The notes under the pieces are model-generated. The model was not told the origin of the DNA. It made no database searches and saw only the letters and a program-made list of their open reading frames with translations. Of a stretch of 64,000 bases of DNA, positions 1 to 10,904 are shown piece after piece; position 1 is the first letter of the stretch; each line of letters begins with the position of its first letter. Position numbers and translations under genes: made by a program. Source of the stretch: Candidula unifasciata (Eukaryota > Mollusca > Gastropoda > Stylommatophora > Geomitridae); NCBI GenBank assembly GCA_905116865.2, contig CAJHNH020000213.1:742501-806500 (forward strand). Reading direction: 5' to 3'.

Positions 1-559
1 GAATAGAAAACTGACCTAGGTTAAACCATCTTACCTCAGCTTGGTCCTCTGGTACCTTGCATATCTAGGGGAAATATAATTCACAGAAAGTGCCTGTTTG
101 TGTGCTTCATACCTGAGGACTACCAGGGACTTCCTGTGTTCATTGTCTGCATGTTTGGCATCTTCTTCACTTCCCGCCTTGTCTGCCAGCTTTCTTTCTA
201 TGGTATCCTGTTTGCTGACATCCACATTATATGGATAAACCATTTCACCTGTGGTCTTCTAATGCAATCCAGAGCTGCCGCTGCCCTCTTTCTTCTTCTT
301 TAGATTTCATCATTCCTGATCTTATCTCTTCTTTGTGGGTATCTCATTTCAGTTGTAATTTTTCATCTCTTTTTTTCTGTCTTTGTCCACATCTGGTTAG
401 CACAGGGTTAGCAAGAAGATTGTGTCGTAGAGTGCTCTTTTGGTTTCTACTCTCACACGTTTGTTAATCCATTCTGGACCCCATTTTGCCCATGCTTGTA
501 TTTGTGTATTAATTCTGTACCTTCTTCTGTGTTTATTCCTGCATGAAGCAGATATCCTC
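1..559. other. unassigned left edge, probably repeat-derived
   Basis: No exon could be supported here. The minus strand reads openly over about 70 codons at 31-243 (YPYNVDVSKQ...), then continues as lysine-rich broken frames to about 480, which looks like a decayed mobile-element tail. I see no catalytic motif, so no family is assigned. An upstream exon of the + strand Tyr/Gln-rich gene could lie here or left of the window. Confidence 0.3.
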
Positions 560-720
560 AATCTTCTTCTTTGCACTCACACTGTAAAGTCCAGCAGAAA
601 GTCCTGGTTGTTTATCCATTTCTGTACTTTGGTCTTGTTAAAGGACCTGAGTTTTGTGTGCCCACCCTTTGACAGATGTGGCTTTTTTAAAATTTATTTG
701 CAGACCTGTCAATCCTAACA
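560..720 (-). repeat. AAG-tailed interspersed element, 3' part
   Basis: Read on the minus strand this ends in a (AAG)n tail (+ strand cttcttctttg at 560) preceded by the family signature 'gaactttccgccagagttt' in diverged form. It is one of about 16 copies in the window; the best full copies are at 45352-45632, 51568-51840 and 61540-61818. Confidence 0.6.
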
Positions 721-1021
721 ATGTTAGCCAGACCCCTGGTTAGGAACTTATTTCCATGGTGACCTCAGAAAGGTGTAGACATATGTGACCACTATGAGAC
801 TTGGTCCTTGTACTCCATCACTTGTTGTTCAGTATCCCAGCCTCAATCAGCCCAAGTCATTCCCATCTTATCTATTCCCATCTAGCTTCATGTTCTCTGT
901 AGAGTATCTATCACTGTCTCTAATGCTCTCAATCCAAACATCCCAGAAGTCAAAAGTCATGCAGATTTTCTTGGGTGAAATGAAGTTAACAATCTGTAGA
1001 GCCATTTCTGCTATACAGAGA

Positions 1022-1662
1022 GGAGTTTTGGACAGTTAGCTGATTGGTGAGACATTATGTGAAAGCAGCAGAGATGTAGTTTTAGACAGCTGATTGGTGA
1101 GACATTATGTGAAAGCAGCAGAGATGTAGTTTTAGACAGCTGATTGGTGAGACATTATGTGAAAGCAGCAGAGATGTAGTTTTGGACAGTTAGCTGATTG
1201 GTGAGACATTATGTGAAAGCAGCAGAGAGGAGTTTTAGACAGTTAGCTGATTGGTGAGACATTATGTGAAAGCAGCAGAGATGTAGTTTTGGACAGTTAG
1301 CTGATTGGTGAGACATTATGTGAAAACAGCAGAGATGAGTTTTGGACAGTTAGCTGATTGGTGAGACATTATGTGAAAGCAGCAGAGATGCATTTTAGAC
1401 AGTTAGCTGATTGGTGAGACATTATGTGAAAGCAGCAGAAATGAGTTTTGGACAATTAGCTGATTGGTGAGACATTATGTGAAAGCAGCAGAGATGAGTT
1501 TTAGACAGTTAGCTGATTGGTGAGACATTATGTGAAAGCAGCAGAGATGTAGTTTTAGACAGCTGATTGGTGAGACATTATGTGAAAGCAGCAGAGATGA
1601 GTTTTAGACAGTTAGCTGATTGGTGAGACATTATGTGAAAGCAGCAGAGATGTAGTTTTGTA
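1022..1662. repeat. minisatellite, ~53-bp unit, 12 copies
   Basis: The motif 'ctgattggtgagacattatg' recurs 12 times at spacings of 49-54 bp, with the length change coming from presence or absence of 'agtt' in the linker 'ttttagaca(gtta)g'. Copies are nearly identical, so the array is young. Confidence 0.95.
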
Positions 1663-1965
1663 GATTAGTGATGGCAACATGGACTGATAAAGTCATAATT
1701 TCTTGGCAGGATTAACTCATGAAGAGAACTGATTACCCATCTCAGAAGGGCACAGTCTAGGTTCTTTGATCACATCGTGAGGAGAAAATACATCATGACG
1801 TGGCAAAGTTAGAGGGGGAAAGTGGCAGATTGAGACCAAGATGGAGAGGCTGGATAGGACACTAGATAGAAGGTTTTAGATAGACATGACCTTCAATGTC
1901 AGATGGTATGGTCTATAAGAAGAAAGAAAAAGGGTCAGTTGGTGATCCTGACTGTGTATCACATT
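1645..1965 (+). pseudogene. non-LTR retrotransposon RT tail, decayed (family 'FFGHIMRR')
   Basis: Broken + strand frames give an RT C-terminal tail of the type REL...LRRAQSRFFDHIVRRK followed by a basic stretch and 'lDRHDLQCQMVW'. The same tail occurs at 21690-22010 (-), 43880-44125 (+) and 53640-54090 (-), where FFGHIMRRKTLENIVTTG is readable. This is a 5'-truncated dead LINE copy with in-frame stops. Confidence 0.65.
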
Positions 1966-2364
1966 TCTAAACAAAGAGCCTCCTATCATTGTGGGTGATG
2001 GAATTATTTCTATTCTTGTCTTTAGAATTCTTCATGGTTGGTTGGGTTTTATACCAAGCTTCCTAAGTTGCTTTTGATAGCGAACAAACAAACTTTATTT
2101 TCAAAGGTCACAAATTGGGCACGCAGGCCTGTCTTACATTCGGCTGTATTTTATCACTAAGCATGTTATATTCATAAGATAATATGCATATTATAAATAT
2201 CAAGAAAAGAAAAAAAAAAACACAAAAGCATGGGTGGTAATGTGCATGCACAGATGACATGCAAGGTAGCTTAGTGCTATAATTCTTTGCCTCCCTGAAT
2301 GACACTTGGTATCGTATTTCACTTCCGTATCATTTTGTTAGTTTACTTTGATAGTTGACATTGG

Positions 2365-2590
2365 GGTCTCTCTGGCAAATTGGTCGAGCTGCTTGCCTCG
2401 CTCTCAGAAAATCGGAGGGTTTTGTTTTCACCTACATGTCATTCACTTCACAGGTGCAGTTTATAATGATCCTTGGGGATTGTCACTGGGGCTGAAGAGT
2501 TAGTGCTTTGTACTATGTTCTTAGCGAGAATATAGCCATTCTGCAGTCATATGGGATCAAACCCAATTCAGTGGTGTCAGTCGTCAAATC
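2365..2590 (+). repeat. tRNA-headed SINE, family 2, diverged copy
   Basis: The copy starts with a tRNA-like head, 'ctctggcaaattggtcgagc', followed by 'tgcctcgctctcagaaaatcggagggtt'. The body ('gatccttggggattgtc', 'tatgggatcaaaccc') matches the better copy at 49650-49880. It lies 300 bp upstream of the first visible exon of the + strand gene. Confidence 0.6.
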
Positions 2591-2889
2591 TATATGTTCC
2601 TAACATCGTCAGCTTCACACTCATTGTTAGTAAGATTGCATGCCAATCCTCCTTAATTGCTTCTTAGGGTGTGCATAATAGATACTAGTCTTTATTTTCT
2701 GTTGTTCTTCATACTTATTAGTGGTTGCATTTAATACAAATCCTCCTTAGCTGCTTCTTATGACATGCATGATGGATTCTTTTTGCTGCTCTCCACTTTT
2801 CCTTGAGGAACCTAATAGCATGGGCACTTGTGCATTCATGTTGTCGGCTATTTCTGTTTGATTGGTTCTTCTGTTGTTCACATCCGCAG

Positions 2890-2931
2890 CTCCATACCCC
2901 CGACAAGTGTACTACGCTACCCCTGTACAAG
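2890..2931 (+). CDS. exon (42 nt microexon) of Tyr/Gln/Gly-rich gene
   Basis: The exon follows the acceptor 'cacatccgcag', enters with two bases of a split codon, reads PYPRQVYYATPVQ, and leaves with one base at the donor 'aag|gtagggg'. The donor merges directly into the 58-bp minisatellite that fills the next intron. Confidence 0.6.
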
Positions 2932-5852
2932 GTAGGGGTGAGATATGATTGGGCAGTCACCATCATCATCATCATGGCTGTTCTTTGTCATTGTAGTGAG
3001 ATATGATTGGGGCAGTCACCATCATCATCATCATGGCTGTTCTTTGTCATCGTAGTGAGATATGATTGGGGCAGTCACCATCATCATCATCATGGCTGTT
3101 CTTTGTCATCGTAGTGAGATATGATTGGGGCAGTCACCATCATCATGATGGCTGTTCTTTGTCATCCTAGTGAGATATGATTGGGGCAGTCACCACCATC
3201 ATGAGCATCGCTGTTCTTTGTCATCGTAGTGAGATATGATTGGGGCAGTCACCACCATCATGAGCATCGCTGTTCTTTGTCATCCTAGTGAGATATGATT
3301 AGGGCAGTCACCACCATCATGATCATTTCTGTTCTTTGTCATCCTAGTGAGATATGATTAGGGCAGTCACCACCATCATGATCATCGCTGTTCTTTGTCA
3401 TCGTAGTGAGATACGATTAGGGCAGTCACCATCATCATCACTGTTCTTTGTCATCATAGTGACATAATCACTCATTTCTAACACTTTACTTCTGCATTGT
3501 ATGAAATCAATCATTGTAAAATAAACTTTAAAATGCAAATTTAAAGACATTTCTTAACTAGAAAAGTTTGTCTGATAACTCGGAAATCAAAATTTGTAAT
3601 GTCCTGTCTTTAGTCTCTTCTGCCCCACAATAAATTAAATGCAGTCTTTGCCAGTGTTTGTTTGTTCGTCTTTTCTTTTTTTACAATTCCTGTCAGTGAC
3701 ATAATTGCCCTCCGATATTTGCATCATTTGGACGACACTCCCTTCTTCAGGAATGTGTTTCCAGGGTTGACCTTCACAGACAGTTGTTTAAAGTGGTACA
3801 TTGTGGTCTACCTCTGCTCTGCATCCCTTTTCTCTTTTGGGTATTTCTACATACCTCGAAGAAGATACTGCAAGCGGCAACCATAGTTTTTTTTCTCAAC
3901 ATATGTTTTATGAAGATATATAGTTCTTACGTGGGTGTTATCTCGATTTTACACATATGATAGGTTATTAGTCTGTTATGAAAGTTGTATTTCAATGCCA
4001 ATCATTGTGTCCACAGGAGGCTACCAAGGCTACCCTCAGCAACAGTACGTTCAGCAGCAGCCCGTGGTTTATAAGCAGAAATCTAAGGGAATTCTGGGTA
4101 GCAAAGCTGGGAAATTGGCTGCAGGTAAGTGACCTCTGTACAGTCGGCCTTCCAGGTCTTCTCTAGTGTTGGAGATTTTGGGTCTGGTAGGTTCACAAGT
4201 CAGGTGTTGGTCATTACCTCTAGTTGTACTGGGTTCAAACCTAGTTGAGGGTATCATTCTGCTTCTGTCTGTTCAGGCTCAATGTTTGGGTCAGAAGTTG
4301 ACAGTGTGGTCTGTCACTCCTCCATCCTTAGTATTGTGTAGAGGAGGATCAAGAGACATCAACAAGACATTGTGGTCACAGATGCCTAGTTTCATCTTCT
4401 TCTGCGTTCATCCAAAAATGTTATAGCATTGTGCCTGTTTACAGCATGGCTGTGATATCTGGGCCTTTCAGCCAACACATCCGACTTCTAGGGGCATTTG
4501 TTGACCGGTTTAGCCTTTCCAGGGATGTCTAGTTTGATGCTGTGTTTTAAGGAATATTTTCACAAGAGTACAAGAAGCAGGTTTCAGCAGCGGAGACAGC
4601 TATTACTTTGACAGTCTAACACCCCCCCCTCCCCCTATTCCGAACCCCTTTTTACCCACCCACCCTTCCATCATCCTTATTTTCAGCCATTAAGCCTTAT
4701 GGGAAGGTTTGTGATCCATTGTTCAATTGTTAGCACTAGCTATTGTCAGTCTGTCGAGGTAAAATGTCTTCTTCTTGGGAACCTGCTTGCTTTCACAATC
4801 TATTTTTAATGGAGGGAAAAAATGCTTTTAAAATATAAACCAATGTTTATAGAGAAGTGTTTTAAAAGGATGGTTAGCAAGTAGAGCACAAAGAAGAAAT
4901 AGATGTTTCTGTGACCAAGTTTCTGAGAGGGATTGTTAATAAAAAACGGACATTTGTAGCCTGGTATGCAATGTGTGATAGACAAATACATCTCAGAATG
5001 GAAACTGACAGACTTTTGAAGCACAAGGCTTCACTTTTTGTGTCAAGTGGTTAAGACATTTGACATTGGACAGATGTATCAGAGTTGCACTTTAGTGGAG
5101 ATTGAGACATCACTGCATCATATTCACAAAGATAGCAGTAGATGCACATATCTACTGCAGCCAGCTTCCTTAATGGTGACGGAAGAAAAGGTAATATTTT
5201 TGTTCTATATTTAACAGATGCAGCTGGGAATAAATGCAGAAACATAATTTCCCAGCTGCCAGCCCTGTGTCCCACCGAAACAATGAATGTCATTGATGAC
5301 TGTTTCCCCTCAGAAATGAGATATCTGAGAAAGGTGGTCCAAGTGACAAGAATTGACCAAGTCCGCAATCAGACAATACGTCAGGATCTTAAAACCACCA
5401 TGCAAACTCAAGTGGGTCAGACAGTTTTGATGGTTTGGACATGTATGCAGAATGGGTGGGAGCAAATCAGTCACCATAGGAGGTGCAAGAGCCAGGGAAC
5501 CACCAGGGCGATCGAGGGTCCGCTGGGAAGACAACATCCAACAGTCCCTGACTGAGGACTGGAATCGAAAAAAGCCAAAAAGAAAACTGCAGATAGAGAA
5601 ATCTCTCGAGCACTCTGGCAGAGCTCTACACCTCCAAGGTAGACGAGCACTGACTAAATACTGTACCTCTAATTGGTTTCTTTTTTTTTTTGGTCCTCAG
5701 GTCTTGCTGGTGGCGCTCTGCTAGGATATGGAGCATCCCGGATGTTAGGAGGAGGCTGGGGTGTCGGCCGGTGGGGAAGCTGGAGCTCTCTTAGCTCTTG
5801 TGGTAGTTTTGGTAGCGTTGGAAGTTTTGGCAGCTTCGGCAGTTTTGATTGA
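2890..5852 (+). CDS. Tyr/Gln/Gly-rich small protein, last three coding exons (5'-partial)
   Basis: I do not recognise this gene. Three exons join in phase: 2890-2931, 4017-4124 and 5701-5852. Together they give 99 residues ending in a stop: a Pro/Tyr stretch (PYPRQVYYATPVQ), a Gln-rich stretch (GGYQGYPQQQYVQQQPVVY), a basic linker (KQKSKGILGSKAGK), a glycine-zipper-like hydrophobic segment (LAAGLAGGALLGYGAS), then a Gly/Trp stretch and a Gly-Ser-Phe tail repeating GSFGS. All splice sites are GT-AG and the junction phases agree. The first visible exon begins in mid-codon, so at least one upstream exon is missing. The Gly-zipper could insert in or lie on a membrane, or the whole could be a low-complexity secreted or structural protein; this is inference. 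A 3'UTR with two AATAAA signals follows. The gene converges with the TRPC4AP gene. Confidence 0.7.
2938..3470. repeat. minisatellite, ~58-bp unit, 9 copies, starting at a splice donor
   Basis: The unit 'gtgagatatgattggggcag' + 'tcaccatcatcatcatcatgg' + 'ctgttctttgtcatcgta' repeats about 9 times. An internal (CAT)n tract varies from 2 to 4 copies. The array starts 6 bp past the exon end at 2931, so each unit re-creates a GTGAG donor-like string. Confidence 0.95.
4017..4124 (+). CDS. penultimate exon of Tyr/Gln/Gly-rich gene
   Basis: The acceptor is 'tgtgtccacag' and the donor 'gctgcag|gtaagt' is close to consensus. The exon reads GGYQGYPQQQYVQQQPVVYK then QKSKGILGSKAGKLAA. It is entered and left in phase 1, agreeing with both neighbours. 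The frame stays open upstream through the acceptor, so an unspliced start cannot be excluded. Confidence 0.75.
4190..4560. repeat. interspersed repeat debris in intron
   Basis: At 4225-4265 there is a tRNA B-box-like string ('actgggttcaaacctag'). At 4420-4540 there are segments ('ctgtttacagcatggctgtgat', 'tttagcctttccag') also present at 48770-48990. Both are old insertions; no coding potential was found. Confidence 0.4.
5290..5670 (+). pseudogene. non-LTR retrotransposon RT C-terminal tail, decayed
   Basis: A + strand frame reads EMRYLRKVVQVTRIDQVRNQ, the conserved region after the RT thumb in many LINE families. After a frameshift it reads GRSRVRWEDNIQQSLTEDWN, the basic tail (GRPRxRWxDNIxxxL). 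The copy is 5'-truncated and dead. It lies in the last intron of the + strand gene and ends about 30 bp before the acceptor of the final exon. Confidence 0.75.
5701..5852 (+). CDS. terminal exon of Tyr/Gln/Gly-rich gene
   Basis: A strong acceptor (T-run then 'ggtcctcag') precedes the frame LAGGALLGYGASRMLGGGWG, then VGRWGSWSSLSSCGSFGSVG and SFGSFGSFD, stop TGA at 5850-5852. The Gly/Ser/Phe C-terminus is itself a short tandem repeat (GSFGS / GSVGS). Confidence 0.75.
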
Positions 5853-6930
5853 TCGTGTGCTGCCAAAATGGTTTGACTGCCTGTTGTAACTTAATCTTGT
5901 AGCCATCTGCCCGCAGTTGATGAATCCGTCGCTGTGTGACGAGGATATTGTGTTCTCTGCCAGCTTTTTTTTTTTCTGTAGCCTGTAAAATGGATCTGAC
6001 AGATAATTAATCATTCACTGAGTCAGGAGGATATTGTGTTCTCTGTCAACTTTTTTTGTAGCCAGTTGACCGGATCTGATTTCAGTGTGGGAGTTTATTT
6101 ACTGAATCATTGTGTTCCCCATCAGCTTGTAGACGGGATCTGACAAGTAAGGAATCCTTCCCTGAGTGAGGATGACATTGTGTTCCTTGTCGGCTTGAAG
6201 ACAGGATCTGACAAAAAAGGAATCCTTCACTGAAAGAGATGACATTGTGTTCCTTGTCAGCATATCTTGTAGCCTGTTAACTAAATCTGATATTAACATG
6301 GGAATAATTCACTGAATGAAAGGAGGATATTGCCTTCCATGTCCACTTGTCTTGTGACTTGTAGACAAGATTTGATGATTGTGTTGACTGAATGATGAGG
6401 ATTATTGTTTTCCCTGTCAGCTTGTAACCTGTAGCTTGGATCTAATTACAAAAGAAACATTCATTGATTGAGGAGGATATAACAGAATTGTGAAGATCGA
6501 CAAGAAACTACAACTAGCATAATAATAATTATAATCTTGGATGTGTGTGTTTTCCCCCATTTCCCTGTACAGATTCAAATCTGCATCAAATTACTTACTT
6601 TTATAATAATTTAATATCTCTATATGTGTATCTGCGAAAATTCTTTTGAAAATATAAATTGATCCAATGCTTTTTGTTTTTTCGAAGCACTGGTAAAAGT
6701 ATGGGCTTTTGCTCATGTTTACTGTAGAATTACTATCTCACTTTTTGAGTGTTTGTATGTTATTGCAAGTTTATATTTACAAAATATCTTAAGGTCTTTA
6801 TAAAATGTGGAACAAGTGGGGTAGAATATATCTGTCATTGGAAATGCTTGCACATGTCAGATTGAAATGCTGATCTCCTGTCCTTTAATAAAGGACATTT
6901 CATTTTAAAAAATAAACTTAATAGCAGAAA
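5853..6930 (+). other. 3'UTR of Tyr/Gln/Gly-rich gene with degenerate ~75-bp repeats
   Basis: After the stop come seven or eight diverged units of about 70-80 bp containing 'aggatattgtgttccctgtcagctt' (split here for length: 'aggatattgtgttc' + 'cctgtcagctt'), 'tgtagcc', 'ggatctgac' and 'ttcactgaatga', up to about 6480. AATAAA hexamers at 6887-6892 and 6911-6916 are likely poly(A) signals. UTR extent is inferred. Confidence 0.5.
6887..6916 (+). terminator. candidate polyadenylation signals (two AATAAA)
   Basis: Two canonical hexamers lie 24 bp apart about 1 kb after the stop codon of the + strand gene. No other AATAAA in the right orientation is closer to the stop. Confidence 0.45.
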
Positions 6931-7244
6931 ATGGGTGCTAATTAATTAATACAAGGGGTTGTCTGTCTAGTTTAATTCCCTTAACATTTCCTCCTTGTCA
7001 AAGGTCAACATTTATGGGCATCCCCCCCTTCGCCCCCACCTCCTCATGATCTTATCGCTGCTTACACCAGCAGTGATCAAGTTGACAACTGCTGGGTATT
7101 CATTAGCTCCATACAACATTCAGTATGGCCAGGACTAATTAAGCCAACATTTCCTTTTCAATGGGTTGTATAAGGGACATTCCTGCATCATTTGCACATC
7201 CACTACAAGCAAAGTGGTGGGAACAACCAGACAGAAAGCCAGCC

Positions 7245-7345
7245 CCTTTTAACCTACACACATTCATTCCCTGGTGCCTGCCTGGAACAGCAGTGGTTTG
7301 AATGAATCATTGATGTATGTAGATTTTAGGGAGACAACAAATGTT
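7245..7345 (+). pseudogene. short RT-tail fragment, same family as 62340-62760
   Basis: 'cacattcattccctggtgcc' followed by 'gtagattttagggagacaac' aligns with 'caaacattcattaactggtgcc' and 'gtagatctttgggagagaac' at 62.41-62.50 kb. It is a small, old piece. The rest of 6930-8240 shows no gene and no other repeat I can name. Confidence 0.4.
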
Positions 7346-8240
7346 GGTCAATCTAGATGTCTGGTCCAGACTATGGAAATGAATGAGAGGGACACTGAGA
7401 GAGACTGGTAGTAGATGAACTGGAATGTCCTTTCGCTAATATTCACAGGGCAAAAGAAAAAGGGAAATCTAAAACACAGAAAGAAAATCTGAACCAGTGA
7501 TGGACATGGATTTAGCTGCGTGATGTAACACAAGATTTGTAAGGCTAGAATAAAAACAGAAATTATGTAATATAATGTGATTACTTAGGCAAAGTATTTT
7601 TCTGTTCCTCATAGTGCACAAATATCTCTGCAGAAGCAAATGTGACACAAGTACAAATGGTGACAAAAAAGTTGTTAAGGATATACTGTTTATTCTGTTT
7701 TCTTTCTCGGTCATTTTTATTGCCCCATTTTGTCTCATTATTCCACAACTGTGAATGTATAGTAGCTAATAATTGTATTATAACCAGTTTCACTGCACAA
7801 GCGACAACTCCTAAGTGGTCTGTCTCTTCCAGCAGAAGTTCATAAGTGGCTGAAGAATATATATGTTTTTTAATATGCCTGTGAGTTAGGCATTAATGGA
7901 TGTGCAAGAGAAACCTTAGGATGGATGTTTAAAGAGGCTAAAGGTGATGGATTCAGATATCAATTAAATCAAAATGAAAGCACAGGGCAGAATGGAATTT
8001 GAAATATACAGGCACAAGTGGATGATGAGTTAGATATTGATTTGTATTCTTGCAAATAGTTATCATGTGATGAGATGCTGCATGTTGTCATGTTTCTCTG
8101 GTAGACAGTGTGTTAGCTGGTCGATATTGCTTTTTTATATATACTTGTTCACTTAATTGTTATATTTGTATTATAATTATATTTATAATTGTATTATAAT
8201 TATATTTAGTGTCACTGCATAAGGAGCTAATTTTTTTTAA

Positions 8241-8498
8241 AGACCTTCCTCCACGCCTTTAGGCGTATAGGGCATATAGGACTAGACCTATATTTTATAG
8301 ATCAATCGGCACAAGATGGGTGATGAGGTCAGCATCACACCGTCCGCCTTACTTCCCAGGACTGCATCCGGTACCCACTCAAGGCTGGGTCGACCTAGGA
8401 GCCAAGGTCATTGTTTTTTTTAGTCCGGCTCTGCCAGGGAGCGAACCCACCTTCCGATCTGCGGTGAGTGTCTAGCCGCTTCACCACAGCGATTCCCC
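8241..8498 (-). repeat. tRNA-derived SINE, family 1
   Basis: On the minus strand a tRNA-like head has a B-box-like 'gggttcgctccctgg', then the body 'ggtcgacccagccttgagtg' and the 3' part 'taggtctagtcctatatgcc'. Six copies lie in the window (8241, 19279, 31658, 40425, 57774, 63930). It is a SINE and not a tRNA gene: the head is diverged and a 190-bp body is attached. Confidence 0.8.
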
Positions 8499-8689
8499 TA
8501 ATAATTTGTAAGTGCAGTCTTTCTCTGCATGAGTCAGAGGGTGGGTTCAAACAACACATCTTGTTCTTGCATTTAGTTATCATATGATGTTTTCATGTTT
8601 GATGTAATTTCATGTTTATTTGGGGTAAATCTGTGCCGACTTATGTTCGAAGAGCATCAGTTACATTGTTGTTTTTGCTTTGAATTTCT

Positions 8690-8960
8690 TGTTCAGGATT
8701 CCGAGTCCTTGAGGTTCATTGCTGCAGATATCACCTGCCTCCACTCATCTCTCTTGTTGGCCTTCTCTTTCCAGCTTGTAACATTAAGTGTTTGTAGGTC
8801 TGTTAGAATATTGATTTTCCATCATCTTCTTGGTCTGCCTCATGGTTTGCGATCATTCAGCTCACTTGTATAGTTTTTACCTCTCTCTCTCTCATTTGAC
8901 ATTCTCTCAGTATGCCCCAGCCATTTTGGAGTTAAAGTGCAAGAAAAATGTCAACTAAAG
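8690..8960 (-). pseudogene. LINE 3' end, RT tail (same family as 10905-11640)
   Basis: The reverse complement has 'agagaatgtcaaatgagaga', 'gaggcagaccaagaagatga', 'tggaaagagaaggccaacaa' and 'ggaggcaggtgatatctgc', the tail that follows the RT thumb at 10905-11330. It contains stops and is 5'-truncated. Confidence 0.75.
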
Positions 8961-9289
8961 ACATCAAGGAAACACATGGGCTAGGCATCTCTAGGCTGCC
9001 AAAAAAGATAAGTTATCTGATGCACTGAATTAGCCGTCTGAGATAAGAGCATTAGGCAGATGTGAAATTATCAAACTTGTGAACACAAAGTGGCAACTTA
9101 TGGTAAAACACATTTAGCAACATTGTGAGGTAAATCCAGACAAAAGCTTCCACTTAAAGAGATGTAAAACAGCATGAGAATAAACAGATGAGGTAAACAC
9201 ATGAAACAAACAGAGAATAAACAGATGAGGTAAACACATTGAACAACATGGCCACAGTTTTCAAAATAACACTGTGAGCTTTTAAAACT

Positions 9290-9815
9290 TGTCACATTTT
9301 GTTGTGAAATACCACCATAGTGTGTGTTATTCAAAGCTTTTTAAACTTGTATTTTGTTCTTAAATACCACCATAGTGTGGTACAGAGCTTTTCAAACTTG
9401 TCATATTTTTTTCTTAAATACCACTATAGAGTGTGTAGTGCAGAGCTTTTCAAACTTGGTGTTGTTTATTCTTAAATACCACCATACAGCTCGTGGTGCA
9501 GAGTTTTAAAAACTTGTCATATTTTGTTCTTAATTACCACCATAGAGCGTGTGATGCATAGCTTTTCAAACTTGTCATTGTTTATTCTTAAATACCACCA
9601 AAGAGCGTGTGATGCAAAGCTTTTCAAACTTGTCATTGTTTATTCTTAAATACCACCAAAGAGCGTGTGATGCAAAGCTTTTCAAACTTGTCATTGTTTA
9701 TTCTTAAATACCACCATAGAGCGTGTGATGCATAGCTTTTCAAACTTGTCAAATTTTGTTTTTCAAATACCACCATAGAGCGTGTGGTAGAGAGCTTTTC
9801 AAATTTGTCATATTG
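9290..9815. repeat. minisatellite, ~58-bp unit, 9-10 copies
   Basis: The unit contains 'taccaccatagagcgtgtg', 'gagcttttcaaacttgtca' and 'ttgtttattcttaaa'. Copies are more diverged at the left end and near-identical around 9590-9720. The open minus-strand frame at 9633-9833 only reads through these units. Confidence 0.95.
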
Positions 9816-10012
9816 CTGATACTTTTTAGACAAACAGAATAATTCTGCCTAGAATTAACTTGTTGTCAAGCTAACCCCTCACCAATGATACAAACACATG
9901 CATCAGTTATAGTGTTTGTTTTCCATTGGGGCGGCGACATACCTTCACACTGCAGCCAACACACTTGTGTCACGTGACAGTTTGGAAAGCTGTGGTGTAG
10001 CGACTACTGGAC

Positions 10013-10232
10013 AAGTAGCTGTTGGTGCCACATACTGCTCAGCTCCAAACAGTTCCCCCCATAGAGACCAGCTTTGATATTAGGATTTATAATGCACTTC
10101 TATTGGTCAGTGTTTTTGTAGTAGCTGTTGGTACCACATACTGCTCAGCTCCAAACAGTTCCCCCCCATAGAGACCAGCTTTGATATTAGGATTTATAAT
10201 GCACTTCTATTGGTCAGTGTTTTTGTACTTTT
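10013..10232. repeat. ~109-bp direct tandem duplication
   Basis: Two adjacent near-identical copies run from 'gtagctgttggt' through 'ggtcagtgtttttgta'. They differ by only a couple of substitutions and one extra C, so the duplication is recent. Confidence 0.9.
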
Positions 10233-10299
10233 CTATTGGTTGTTATTTTACATTAATTATTGGTCACATTTTTTGTTTGACCACTACGTGTGATTTATG

Positions 10300-10440
10300 A
10301 AATATGAGACATGTCAGATTTATGAAATATGAGGCATGTCGAATTTATGAAATATGAGGCATGTCGAATTTATGAAATATGAGGCATGTATGGTTTATAA
10401 AATATGAGGCATGTCTGGTTTATGAAATATGAGGCTAGCT
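10300..10440. repeat. minisatellite, 24-bp unit, ~6 copies
   Basis: Tandem units of 'atttatgaaatatgaggcatg' + 'tcg' with a few substitutions. The interval 10440-10900 that follows shows no feature. Confidence 0.9.
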
Positions 10441-10904
10441 AGAAGACATCATTGATAGGTATCTTTCTATATCCATTGGCAAGCAACACTTTTGTAGCTG
10501 ATATAATCCATCCATGCGTCATGTTTGACCCTTATTTGAAACTAACCCTCTGGATCTAAACATATTTGTTATAGGTAAACAGTCAAGGAGTTGAAGTGAT
10601 ACCTTGCCTGGTACTGCCAGCTGTGGAGTTGGGTTCTCAACTGTTCTATATTTTATTGTAACAGTTTTTGTCTCTTATTGACCTGTTGAAGTTTTTGAGC
10701 AACAGCTGGCAAGTTTGATTGTGGTTTTACATCTAGGCTGTGATATCTGCCCAGCACTTGTTTAGTGTTCATTTTAAAGATCACTTTCATGGCACATAGG
10801 CTAAAAATGCCCATTCTGTTCTAGCTGATGTAACTACAGGTGGCTTCCACATGGTTTTCCAGGGCAAATTTGCTTTCATTTTTGGTGGGTCATATGGCGT
10901 TCTT

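Noticed and set aside
31..243. 70-codon minus-strand frame as a gene
   Set aside because: No splice context, signal or recognised motif, and the surrounding sequence looks like mobile-element debris.
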